Below are positions 36,390-48,189 of a DNA stretch of 64,000 nucleotides, one piece after another (the stretch's first letter is position 1; every line of letters begins with the position of its first letter). The notes under the pieces are model-generated. The model was given only the letters and a program-made list of their open reading frames with translations. It did no database searches and was not told where the DNA came from. Source of the DNA: Cavia porcellus. Taxonomy: Eukaryota > Chordata > Mammalia > Rodentia > Caviidae. A program made the position numbers and the translations under genes. The stretch spans positions 17,122,501 to 17,186,500 of the forward strand of contig NW_026947507.1 in NCBI RefSeq assembly GCF_034190915.1. The letters are read 5' to 3'.

Positions 36390-39300
36390 TTTTATGAACA
36401 ATAAAAGAAAGATTAGGGAAAAATGTACATTTTTCTTTAATTTCCCTTTGCTTTATCTTGCTAAAGCTAAACTCCCTTTCCTTTGGAAACACTGCACTCA
36501 CAGGATCGGCACCCATAACATTTATAACTGTAATATGCCACATTTAGGGTATAAATGATAATAGCTCCTAGTGTGAGACTCTGGCTTATCAAGACAAACA
36601 AACTCCAGATCAAGATTATAGATACTGTATTCTATCAAAATTTCCTCGTAGATAGCCCTGAGATACTAAAACAGAAGAGCAAATTTAAAAAATATGACAA
36701 ATCCATAATTTTCCAGGCAACATATCCTTGACTGAATTTAAAATTAGGAACAATTTTGGTTGAAATTTTACAGAACAATAATACAGAGTAGAGAATATTT
36801 TACTAAAATTTTACAAAATTAAGGCTCTCACAGGGAAAAAATTTATTTTAAAAATTAGAGTTGTAGAAACTCTGTTCATTCCCCCAAAAAACTTACATAA
36901 GCAAAAATAATTGTTGTCACCATGTTTTTCATTGCTATAAAACTTGTGTCAGTTATCAGTGTGCATAGAATCTTTCTCTTTTCCTGCCTTGGAAGGATTT
37001 GAAATCAACCTAACTCACACTCTCATGTAATATTCAGAAAAATATCATTGAAAGAGAACAATAATTGCTGATGAATGTATATTTCTTATAGTATCTGGCA
37101 CTATGCTTTAGAGCTTTATACAATTTGTAAGCTCAGGCTTTAGTAAAAAGAAATGAGCACAAATAATTCTGTCAAAATAGCAAACTATTAACTTACACAC
37201 TGGCATACAATTTGTGCCACAGAGTATATGAAAGTAATCAAAACTTGAAATGAATTCATACAGATGATCATGATTTCAACGGAAAATATAAGTGCTAATA
37301 CTGTAAAACTATCATCTTTTAATTTCTATATTTCTCACTTTAAATACTCAATAAATTCATTAAATTTGAATAATTTCAATAATCATATAACATGCTTTTG
37401 GATCAAATAAGACAACATCTATTTAATGTTTTATAACACCTAGTATTAGTGATTCTGAAGGAGGAATTGAAAACTTTCTTACATTATTCTATGGAGTGAT
37501 ATGGTTAAATTTATCAAACACAAATTATTTTTTGATATAGGAAAGAAAGGATCGGCAGAATTTTCAATTAAGTTTTGATCTTTGTTCTTCTATTTATCTG
37601 AAACTTGAATACAGTGATAATTTAAATGATTAAAAATAGTAACACTCATCCAAATGGAATTAAAAAAATAACACCATGCCCTTGATTCAGAAGTCAAAGT
37701 TCTGGAAACAAGCAGGAGTCAGGACTGCTTCCACAGCCTGCTGAGCCCGAGATCCAACGGTGGACACAGCTGACAGGGAGATCTGAAGCAGGAGCACAGA
37801 ATGAAATCCAAAGCATACTTATTGATTGGAAAATACAGTGAAGATGTAATTTTTAAATATTACATTAAAACACTCATTGCTATTAACCCTTCCCAAAATA
37901 CTCCTTGCTTCAAACACACTTATCCCACTTATGACTTCCTGAAGCCGCTCTGGAAGACTTTTTCCTGAGTTTTTAAGTGTTGTGATCAAAATAAGGCAAA
38001 CATTGCTGTTGCTGATGTCCAACAGAAAGGCAGACTTGTAAAAATATTACTGTGAATCTTCATTCATTTTATTCACCAGATATGTTACCATGAAATTTCT
38101 GGCTTTTTCGAAAGTCATAATCACCAAGAAAGGTAAACATTTCGAATGGATTCAGGACCTTGACAAAACATCTCAAGATACAAAAATTTATTTCTATAAC
38201 TACATCAGAAAGTGGTAATAATGATAGATTAAGAGTGTTCAAATCAAGGGAGAGTGTTTTGATGATAATGGCAATATATCTTTATTATATATATATTTTT
38301 AAAAATTATGCATTCACTATATTTTCTAGTCATGCCACATACATGTTCAGTTTTGTTCTTTTCTCCTCCCTTCTTCTTCCTACCCTTTATACAATTTCTT
38401 TAAAAAAACATTCTAATTTTCCAAATTGGTTTATAATTGCTACTTAATTATTTATATGGTCTTTCAGTCTTTGCAAAAAATGTATGATTTTCAGTCCAAT
38501 TGCCATTTGGGGTTTATTTAATACCAACCACATTGAGTTTTCATATGGAACAGAATAGATGCCTGTAGTGATATATATTGCAGAGCTTTTGCATAGTACA
38601 CATAGAATATAGTTTGTCTATAATCATGAATCTGAACTTAAGCAGGGAAAAACACAGTGATTTTGAGATTGGTTTTTGAAAGCTTGTTTTGCTTATTTTA
38701 ATTCAGCTGGTAGAGATATAACACAACATTATAACTCATTCTGAATAAAATATATGTTTAAAACATTATTGAACATTTAATGTACCTCCATTAGCATCAT
38801 TCCAATTACAATAATTTGGCCAATTTAAAAGCTCAAATGCCATGAAAATAAGGGAAATACTTCTTCAGAGGGTGGAAGCACTTTTACTATATGAACACAA
38901 AAGAGTCAAGCTGTACTATTAAATACATTTTCTCAAATCTATTGAACTTTATCTGACTTTTAAGTAAGCAACATAACACTAAACATTCTTTGGCCAAATT
39001 TAGCTGTAAGTCCCTACCTATCCTCAAAGCCAGAAGCATGATCACATTAAGCACTTAGAAAAAATGAAATGTACTAATAAAAGTACTAATTACTATCATT
39101 ACACATTATAATACTATACTTCTGCAGAATGATCAACTTCTTGATATCCAACCCAAGCCAATTTTTTTTCATGAGACAAACATGAAAATTTACAGTAGCT
39201 ACTGGTAGTTTTCATGTTGAATTAATTTAGTCAGTAATTTTTTGTTGTTGTTTCTTGTTTTCTACAAGTTTACTCTTCTTTACAAATGGTTTATTTGCAG

Positions 39301-40420
39301 TAGGTTTCTTTTTTTATTATACGTTCCAAAACAAATGAGATTATCATATCCTAAGATTAATGAATCTTTGTCAGTGTGTAGGTAGACCTTCAGCAACTTA
39401 TGGGACCAGAGGTTTCATATATTTTTCCTTTCCTAATTATACTATATAGTCATGTTCTTATTCCCAAAAGATATTTCCAGAATCACAAAAATAATGCGAA
39501 AAAATGATATTAAAATTTCAGTAACGTAATAGCAAACGTAATTTGAGAGCTTTATTTTGTCACAATTTAGGCATGCTTTGCACAGATATATTATATAAAT
39601 TTTGTAATAATGCTAAACTTACCAAAGAAAACACTTGACTGAACAATGGTGAATTATTTCTAGCTTATTACTTTTTTCTTCTCAATAAAGATTCTTCTAG
39701 TTTCCACAGCCTTACATACATATAAATATATGTCCATCATGCTTATAAAATATCTACTTCAACAATTTTATTAGCGATATTCTTGAAATAGGGTGTGGAT
39801 TTTAATAAGTTGTCTGTAATTAGTATTTTCATCATTTTGTTGAATGAAAAAAGCAATAATTAAATATATATTTTAATATAAATGATGTGAACAATTCTGT
39901 AGGCAATATCTTTAATTAAGCATCCATAGTTTTAAGGGTACCTAACTTCTTCCACAAGCAAATTCAGGGAAAGGATATAACAATAGTTGAATGAATAAAT
40001 CTGATATTTGACATAGAAGAAATTTAAAAGTGATTGAACTTATATAATTATGAAGAGTATTATAATAACTTTATATAGTCTAGTTAGTATTTTAGTCATT
40101 TTTACATTTAAAAGTTTTACATTTAAATTAAGCATACTGTATTTTATATATCTCCTTTTACTTTTATAACATGATTTGAATAATTTTTCTTATTTTTATG
40201 CAATGAAATAAGTTAAACTGTCAAAGTCGTAACGACTCATTTTTTCAAAACATGCTTATAAATGTGTACAATAATTTGTTTAACTTCTTCCTTGAGTTGG
40301 CAGAACCTGAGTGCAATAACATATGAGAAGCCATTTTATAAACTAAACCACTAGTTAAATCTGAGCTGTTATTTAAAAAACAGAGTTACCTGCAGGTGCA
40401 TTCTTCATTCGTAAGATAAC
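36390..40420. other. Intergenic DNA, no gene recognised
   Basis: AT-rich sequence. A short GC-richer patch lies at 37690-37800, and a minus-strand coding-like stretch at 37820-38110 is discussed under findings. Nothing else could be assigned. Confidence 0.5.
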
Positions 40421-40569
40421 TGAAAAATATTTCTTTTCTTTCTTTCTTTTTTTTTTTTTTGTCGTTTTCATTTTTATCGGGACCAGTGATCTAACTCACG
40501 ACCGCCTGCTTGCAAGGCAGGTGCTTATGCCGCTGAGCTAAATCCCTAGCCCCTGAAAAATATTTCTTT
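40421..40569 (-). mobile_element. ID-type SINE, antisense, with perfect 16-bp target-site duplication
   Basis: TGAAAAATATTTCTTT occurs at 40421-40436 and 40554-40569. Between them, on the minus strand, is a well-preserved element. It reads GGGGCTAGGGATTTAGCTCA (A-box region), a paired CCTGC/GCAGG stem with loop CTTGCAA, GGTCGTGAGTTAGATCACTG (degraded B box), then CGATAAAAATGAAAACGAC and a long A-rich tail with AAAG variants. The TGC anticodon position supports tRNA-Ala ancestry. The tail and exact duplication point to a fairly recent insertion. Confidence 0.93.
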
Positions 40570-42910
40570 ACAGATCAAATTCAACAACAGATGCTCATTT
40601 TTTTTTCCTCATTTGCAAATAGATGTAGTTCTTGGAAGTGGAGACATACCTTAATTTGTCAATGTATATTTTTTTTCTTATTCTCCATAAGCTTTTGTAC
40701 TACTACTATAAATAATTGTATTTGTTGCTATAAAATGTACTATAAATAATTTAGTATGAAATTATTTTCATGGAGTAGAATTTGGAGACATAAACATTTT
40801 TGCCAGATATTTTCAGATTCATTTTTGATGTTTCAATATCTCCATTTCACTCTAATGTAGAGAAAAATTCAAAGAGAAGAGAATTAGAAAGGGGCATGAT
40901 TTCATTTTAATAATACTAATAGCTCTGTCACTCTGTTAGCTAAACTATTTTTCTTACAAATCATATTCAACAAGTTACATGCAATATTGTCCCTCATTTC
41001 AGTCAGTCATGCCCAGACTTTTTGTCAGTCTTTTTACCCTCTAACCTAAAAACATATGTTTTTATTTCCTATCTTATTTTTTCTTTTGAAAATTATTTTC
41101 ATTATCCTAAAAATATACCAATAATTAAAAAAAAAAACACTCTAATGCTGCTTCCCCATGAAGATCAGCTTACAAATTAAGTAATTTTTAGATTACAAGT
41201 AATAGAGGAATAAATCTTATTCTAATCCTGCATATATTTATTTTAGTGCAGATAATATAAATTGATCATAAATACTTTGGCAAGATTAAAAACTTACCTC
41301 TAAAGCAATGTGCATCATTATTATATTAGGACATATTTATATTAATGATTCTATAAATGACACTTACAGTTGTATTTTAGGGATTAAATTCTAATTATTG
41401 ACATCAACACCATTATATACTCAAGAAGTTTAGAAAGGAACAGCAATATAAATCTCCTAAGATGAAGATAATCTTTTCAAGTTAATAAAAGCCTAATGAA
41501 ATATATACTTTCAAAAGAACAATTTTTAAAAGCCTGGCTTTAAAAATTCTCTGTCAAGTATTATTTAAGAATTTTGAATTAAAAAATTAATATATAAGTA
41601 GTGCAAGCAATGTAATGAGATTATGAATATAAATTGTATTTTAAAAATACAAATACAAAAGCAATACAATACAATACAAAAATACAAATACAATAAATAC
41701 AAAAGCGATTATGAATATAAATTGTATTTAAAAAAGCTATGATCATGTTATAAACAACTATAAAACTACATATTAAAAATTAGATTAAGAGATTTTCTTA
41801 GAAATGCAAATTAACATAAATGACTAAGCAGAAAGTAGGAACACTGACTGGTCTAATAATTAGAACAGATATTGCAACAGTAATTAAACACCTATAACTA
41901 AAAGGCAGTAGATCAGGGGCTTTTATTGGTTCCTTATTAGCACCTTTCAGAGAATAGATAAGTCTTATGACAGTTCAGCTACTCTAAAACAGTAAAATAG
42001 GAAGCTAAAGCTAAGCAAGTGATAGTTACAGCATTTTTATATACGTATACAATTGGTGAAATTTCAAGTGAAATATTTAGGAAACCAATATTGAAGTATA
42101 AAAACTGATAAAAAAATCTTATTCAAGGCATCTGAGGAGGTTTCTGTTTTACAAAATACACCATTTAGTCCATCATTACAAAGGCATACACAGAAAAATA
42201 GAGGAATGTGCGTGAGAAACGCTAGAAATCCAATATGTGATTTTGGTCATGGGTTATATGGTAGAATTAGGTAATGGGATTATCATTCAAAGTGAATTAT
42301 GCATAAAATGATGTGGAACTATAAATGGAAACTTAGAAAAATATGAGATAAAATTAAAGTGTAATTTCTATAATTAAAATTAAAATAAAATATTTCTCAG
42401 TGTGCAAAACAGACATAAATGTAGAGTTATGAGATACAGGATATGGTTTACTGCTCAGGGATCTAGAAACCTAGAAATACATCCTAGACATAATAATATA
42501 AAATTCATATAAAGTGAAAATTCATGACATTGTGGACTTGAAGAGATTTGAGATCACAAGATGAGAAAATTGTCCAGTTTCTGGGTAGAGATAGACACTT
42601 AATGGAAAGACAGAAAGTGAGTTCTTACTTTTCTTGAGCAATTGCAAGTAAGAGCAACTCATGTGGAACAGGCAAGTTGTTAGAGTTTCAGTTATCAAAG
42701 GAGACAGCAGATAGAGTGAATCCTCTGTGAATCATGGATATTGGAGGGGAATTAAACCTTTTTACAGGGGTTTTCTCTACACATCCTACAGACACTCATC
42801 TGAAATGCTCAAAAAAGTACTTAGAAAACTGTGATTATGGTAGAAGATTGAGATAGGAGAGGAGCAGCCTCCATGAGGAAATCACAGATTTATAAAACCA
42901 TGCACATTTT
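40570..42910. other. Intergenic DNA, no gene recognised
   Basis: AT-rich sequence. A short AAATACAAATACAA-type low-complexity patch lies at 41640-41705, bounded by two copies of ATGAATATAAATTGTATTT. No credible gene. Confidence 0.5.
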
Positions 42911-42915
42911 CTTCT

Positions 42916-43110
42916 TTTGTTAGTTTTCCTAGATTGCCATAACTAATATTCTAGACTGAAGGGCTTAAGCAACATTTACTTTTTCATAGTTTTGGTTAGA
43001 AATCCAAGATCAAGATTAAGTTGCATTTTAAGGCCTCTGTCATTGACTTAGAAATAGGTTTCTTCTTACTATTTTGTCCTCACACTGCTTTTATTCTGTC
43101 TACCTACAAA
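42916..43110 (-). mobile_element. MLT1/MaLR-like LTR remnant, antisense
   Basis: It reads TTTGTTAGTTTTCCTAGATT, GCCATAACTAATAT, GGGCTTAAGCAACATTTACT, AAATCCAAGATCAAG, AGGCCTCTGTC and TGTCCTCACACTG. That is the order of conserved blocks in antisense MLT/MST-type MaLR LTRs. The purine tract beginning at 43120 interrupts or ends it. Confidence 0.68.
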
Positions 43111-43118
43111 GAGGGACT

Positions 43119-43119
<1 letters not shown>

Positions 43120-43204
<85 letters not shown>

Positions 43205-43388
43205 GAAAGACAGAGACAGAGATAGATAGAAACAGAGAGAAAGAAAACAAAAGGAAGAGAAAATCAGAAAAGGAGAGGAAAGAAGAGAAGAAAAGCGAAG
43301 ACAAAGGAAGGGAAGGGGAGGGAAAGGCAGGCAAGGGAAGGAGAGGGAAGGGAATTGAAAGGAAGGGAAGGGGATGGAAGGGAAAAAT
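43120..43388. repeat. (GA)n/(GACA)n/(GGAAG)n polypurine tract, ~270 bp
   Basis: The plus strand is nearly pure purine. It starts with pure GA, passes through GACA interruptions and A-rich GAAA variants, then becomes GGAAGG-type repeats. Open frames across it on both strands (Arg/Glu and Ser/Leu) are artefacts of the repeat. Confidence 0.95.
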
Positions 43389-45079
43389 ATATTGAGACTT
43401 CTGTGGTCCTTTTCTCTGATAAAGATAGACTACAGAGCAGTAAACACTTTCACTTTTAGGGTTCATCCAAAACTCATTTGTGGCTGGAAGATACAGGAAA
43501 AATAAAATTCTGTATCTCTAGTATGAGAGCAAGATTGCATCCTGGCACCAAAACTATACCTGGAGGGAAGAACTGGTGACAACCACAGTTTAAGGACTCA
43601 GGGTCAATATGCATTTCTCAACCATGCTTAACCATGTGCTTAATCAGAGCAATTGAAGGTTGCTGTCAAACTAACGAAGAGTTTGTAAACAGAGCCATGG
43701 CAACCTGCTGTGACAGCTGTACGGTTCTGACATTTTTGAATGTGTAGTGAAAAAAACACATGTGACAAACAAATCAAAACAAAACCAACCTCCAGAAAGC
43801 TAGTCCGTTATGCAGGTTTTCACTAACATAATTCTGTAATGAACAAGTCAATTATCCAATCAGATATATGCCAATGTTTGTCCATCTAAAAACAAAACTT
43901 CAAAACATATGAATCAAAAGTAGCACTGAAGGAGAAATAGTAAACTCACAATTAAATTTAGAAAATTCACAGTCCTCTTTTAATGATATAAGGCAGAAGT
44001 ACATATTTTGAAACAACACAAAGCTGTCATAACTGATCTTTTAAAAAATGTATTATGTTTTGAAATTCTGTACCATTGTTTTTATTCTTTTTGTTTTTAA
44101 AACAAAAAATACTGTATATAATAGCAGCAATATAATCATGTTATTCTTGCTGATAGAATATTTTCAATGCACAGATGTGTATACCTCAGATGATAAAACA
44201 AGAAGTTAATAGTATAAACAGTGTTACTGAATCATAAATGAACTACTAATTATTAATAGAAAGATATTTGGAAACACCCACATGATTTGGAGTTTACTCT
44301 AAGTAGCCTAGAGAATGGAAATGAAATAAAAAATACAAACTAAAAATTATTTGTACTGAAAACAAAAAAGACACACCCAACTGGTAGCTACCACTAAAAT
44401 AATGCTTGGAGGAAAGTTTCTGCATTAAATATTACAACGATAAATATGATATTAAACCAATATTTAAGCTTATATTTTAGGAAATAAAACTGATAGTAAT
44501 TGTGAAGAAAGAAAATAAAAATTATAATATAATAACTTCAATTTTAAAAAATTAAAATTGAAAATAATAAAAATAAATAAAATTTTATGGAAAAATCCAT
44601 AAATTTGATCAAACTCTAGCTGGATTTACCAAAAATTTAAGACAAATTACCAACATTATGAGTAAAAAGAAAGATATCAGTATGTATTCTGTAGATAATA
44701 AACTAATAAAATATTCTATGAACAATATTATTAAAGTCAACTGAACAGATGAAAGATCACAAAAGAAAAGAAACCATTTATTTATTTAGGTATGCAAAAC
44801 ACAATGGAGAAATTTAGTAAAAATTTACTCAAAGAAGTATTTAAAACTTGGTGTTTTATGGCATCTTTACCAATGAAATTGTAGAAAAATAATAAAATAG
44901 AGGAACAGCCAAACAGGATTTTAGGACTGCAAAATACTGAAAAGTTAACATATTAGGAGGCTAACAGAAGATATTTTGTATTTTAATAAGATTCTTATAC
45001 AGACTTATTTTGGTGCTGTTTTGGGATTGATATGGGTCTAGAGATTTATCTATTAGAAATATAAATAATTGTCTTTTTT

Positions 45080-45252
45080 GGCTGGGCACGGTAGCATATG
45101 CCTATAATCCCAGCACTTGGAAGGCTAGGCAGGAGGCTTATCATGAGTTTGAGACAAGCCTGGTTTACAAAGTGGCTGGAGCTACAAAGCTCAAGGCCAG
45201 TCTGAACTGCAAAATGATACCCTGTCTCAAATGTGCCAAAAAAAAAAAGAAC
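45080..45252 (+). mobile_element. B1-like (7SL-derived) SINE, sense
   Basis: It begins GGCTGGGCACGGTAGCATAT, then CCTATAATCCCAGCACTTGG, GAGTTTGAGACAAGCCTGG (B box), TACCCTGTCTCAA and a short A tail. The order matches monomeric rodent B1. It carries about 30 extra bases with a second CAAGGCCAGTCTGAACTG-like segment, suggesting a partial internal duplication. The 108-codon open frame starting at 45172 begins inside this SINE and is not a gene. Confidence 0.88.
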
Positions 45253-45780
45253 TCTTTCTTATCCTGGTGTGGGATAGGGAATCATCTTTATAAATGGAAC
45301 TTTATATTTTGTTCCCTCAATTTAGACAATTGTAGAATATACCATAAAGCCAAAAGCTTGTCTACAGGTCTTAATCATATTCAGCTCAAAATAATCATGC
45401 CCAAATGTCATATTTTATGTGGGCATTCTGGTCTCTTACAATATTATTCCAGTTCTGAGCTGCTATCTGATCACTCCATTGTTTTCTACAATCTGTGAGG
45501 CATGCATTGACTCATAGCTAATCTAGATAAATTAAGTGATTTGATAGGGTTATCGTGGCCTGAAACTCCCCTGGATGGATCCTCTGTACCAAAGAGCAGA
45601 AGTTGCTTTGTGTTTGGGGAAGGAACAAGGAACTTGTTCGCTGCCTTCTCTTTGGAAGTCCTTATTTTAGAAAGAGAGCTCTTTCATAATTATTTCTAGA
45701 AAAATGTCACACTTCTGACCAACCAGAGAGAAGGAAGGACAGATTATCAGAAGAGTAATGATTAGTGTTTAAAGAACAAA
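45253..45780. other. Unassigned sequence between L1 segments
   Basis: Slightly GC-richer than its surroundings. I could not identify a repeat family or gene. Confidence 0.4.
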
Positions 45781-47691
45781 GCAGTAGAACTATGTGAAAA
45801 AATGGATCAAGGTTAGAAATGCACCCATAGTTGTTTATTTTATAAAAGCAACAAAAAATTTAGAGCAAAATATATAAAACAGATTTGTTAGACATATGAA
45901 AAGATTAAAAAGACATTTAGATTCGAAAAGAACAACTAAAATTGAAAAAGAAAATTAGACAATAATATGATTTAATGTGTACCTAACTCTAAACCACATA
46001 CACATGCACAAAAATCCTCAAAATGCACACACCTAGTTAAAACTAATGAATGAGCTTATGAAAGCTACATGGTATAAGAAAAGTTGTTTTCGCATGCGCT
46101 GGCAATGGGAAATCTGAAAATTATGTTAAAATGTAGTTCCATGTCTTAACATTAAAAACTAAAATGCTTAGGAACAATTTTTGACCAAAGAAATGCCAGA
46201 TCTCTACAAAAGAATACTAAAATTTATTTAGATAAATTTAGACATAAGTAAAAGGAAAGATACTTCATGTTTGTGGATTAGAATGCTCAATATTTTAACA
46301 TTCCCCAACTGATCTACAAATTCAAACTCTTTAAAAAATCCAGGTGTCTTTTATGCATAAAAGGAAAGCATGATCTTAAATATCAAATGGAAATGCAAAA
46401 GACTTAAATAGTTAACATAATGTTGTGGAAAAAAAGAAGAAACAAAGTTGAACATAAATTCCCTAAATAAAATCAGATTAAAAATCTATACTAATTAGAA
46501 TGATGAAATTTACTTCAAAGCTATAGAAATCAATGGAGTGTGGAATTAGTGTAAGGACTGACAAAAGAATCAGTAGTACACAACTGAGAGACAAAAAATA
46601 AGCTTGTACTTATATGTCCAACTAATTTTCAATAATACCAAGACCACCAAGATCACACAAAAAAAGAAAACATCAGCCTTTTCACCAAACAGTACTGGGA
46701 CAATTATATATCTACTTATATAAATATAGATGATGTATTTGCATAGAAAGTTTTTCAAAGAGTATATGCAAATCAATAATAGTTTCATGAAAATTATTTA
46801 AAATATTTATTCATTAGGAACATGGAAATCAAAATCTCAGGATCATAGGTTGGATATAAATTGAAAAAGAAAATAAAAATAAGTGGTAATATATAGAGAA
46901 AAATTTGAATCATCATATATTACAAGTAGAATATATTTACAGGGCCTAAAATATAAAATATCATATAGACCTATCATTGTATTTCTACATATATACTCAA
47001 GATACATGAAAACATATGTTTACACCAAAAATTGTACATGATATACACAGCAGTATTAAACATATTAACCAAAAGGTGGAAATCACCCAATGTCCAATAA
47101 CTAAAGAATGAAGACATAAAGATAGTATATGCTACAATGCCTAGCACTTCTACTTTTCCTATATTAAGAAGGAAGAAAGATGAATCCCGAAATACATTGT
47201 GCCATCATGCTGTGATTAATGTGAAAAACAGAAAGCCACATACTACACAATTCATTTTGTGTGAGATGTCTAGACTATCCAGAACCATAGAGATAGAAAC
47301 AAAGTTCTCTTCAATAGGTGGAAAAGAGTGACAGAATAAATGTTAGAGGTTGACTCCCAATACATACAAACATCATTTAGGGCCCGAAGAATGCTGTAGA
47401 ATTAGGTGGTGAAAATGACTGCACATTGAAATACTACTCAATGAATGGTTCACTTTAAAATGGTTAAAGGTGGAATTTTTGCTTCAATTTTATCTCAGTA
47501 AATAACAGATTCTGTACCATATTTGTTTAGTCAGAAATAGTAAAGCAGCTGTAGTTTCACACATATCTAAAGCTTTCATGCCTTTACTTATTTCTTCTGA
47601 TTATAGTTTTTTTTAAATGTTTAATTATTGAATTGCGAATGTGTATTTGAGTTAGTTTAAAATATCTTTGTTTTTGTTTGATTGAACTCAT

Positions 47692-48118
47692 TAAAGAGTT
47701 AAAACATTCAGGAAACCCCTCTTGCCTTGTCACTTGGTCACAACAACCAGATGTTCTGACCTGATAGGGAAGTTGTGATCCAATGTCCCCCAAAATAAGA
47801 GCACGGTGAACTATCGACCCTGCCAGACTGGATATGAGTTTTCAAAAACATCAAGCCACCTGCAGCAGATAGCTCACCCACCAGTAAGCAAACGACATGA
47901 CCCCTATTAACCAATGCCATCTGCTTCTGTAACCCACGCTTGCTTCCCGGGCTTTGGCTTTATATAATTTGCACTCCCCTATTTGGGACTCTCTCTCCCG
48001 CTCCCCTCTCCCACTGGAGTGCGGTCGGAGGGTCCCTCGCATGCGCGGACAATAAAAACCCCTTGATTTTTCATGAGAGCTGGATCCTTGGGGCCTTCTT
48101 CGCGATGGTGATCTTACA
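47692..48118 (+). mobile_element. Solo LTR of an endogenous retrovirus (gammaretrovirus-like), 427 bp
   Basis: It is flanked by the 4-bp duplication TCAT (47688-47691 and 48119-48122). The ends are TAAAGAG...CTTACA. A G-to-A change in a TG start would give TA, and the CA end is intact. A TATA-like TTTATATAA lies at 47959-47967, a pyrimidine-rich CpG-containing segment follows, and AATAAA lies at 48051-48056. The distal U5-like part follows. There is no primer-binding site or internal gene after it, so it arose by LTR-LTR recombination. The gammaretrovirus-like class is inferred from the 4-bp duplication and this layout. Confidence 0.8.
47959..48056 (+). promoter_or_regulatory. LTR core promoter and polyadenylation signal
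   Basis: TTTATATAA and AATAAA lie about 90 bp apart within the solo LTR, the normal spacing for TATA box to poly-A signal around the R region. The intervening pyrimidine-rich sequence has several CpGs (GCGGTCGG, GCATGCGCGG), so methylation-driven decay is incomplete. Confidence 0.65.
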
Positions 48119-48189
48119 TCATGATTTTGCGCTTACCAGGCAGGCACTTACACCACTGAACTAAATCCCCAGCCCCTAAAATATCTTTC

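Larger units (their letters stand above)
44500..47440 (+). mobile_element. Ancient LINE-1 (ORF2 and 3' end), sense, interrupted
   Basis: 44600-44760 resembles the ORF2 region just before the reverse transcriptase. 46480-46720 resembles the ORF2 segment containing ACAGTACTGGGACAATT. 46980-47340 resembles the conserved 3' ORF2 region (AACCAAAAGGTGGAAATCAC, CCAATGTCC), where the domain after the reverse transcriptase is encoded. Stops are frequent and there is no continuous frame. A B1-like SINE and unassigned sequence interrupt it at 45080-45780. Edges are approximate. Confidence 0.68.
47658..48188 (-). mobile_element. ID-type SINE, antisense, split by an LTR
   Basis: A perfect 12-bp duplication TAAAATATCTTT at 47658-47669 and 48177-48188 bounds the locus. 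The SINE is in two pieces. 47670-47691 holds the reversed tail and B-box end (TTTGATTGAACTCAT). 48119-48176 holds the rest (GAGATTTAGTTCAGTG-type A box seen reversed, ending in CCCCAGCCCC). Joining across the LTR with one TCAT copy restores the usual ID order. Confidence 0.88.

Noticed and set aside
40437..40553. A tRNA-Ala gene
   Set aside because: The anticodon arm is intact with TGC, but the acceptor stem does not pair, the B box is degraded, and there is a SINE tail with target duplications.
43021..43466. Open frames of 124 and 120 codons on opposite strands
   Set aside because: Both are translations of the polypurine repeat.
45172..45498. 108-codon plus-strand frame
   Set aside because: It begins within a B1-like SINE and shows no domain.
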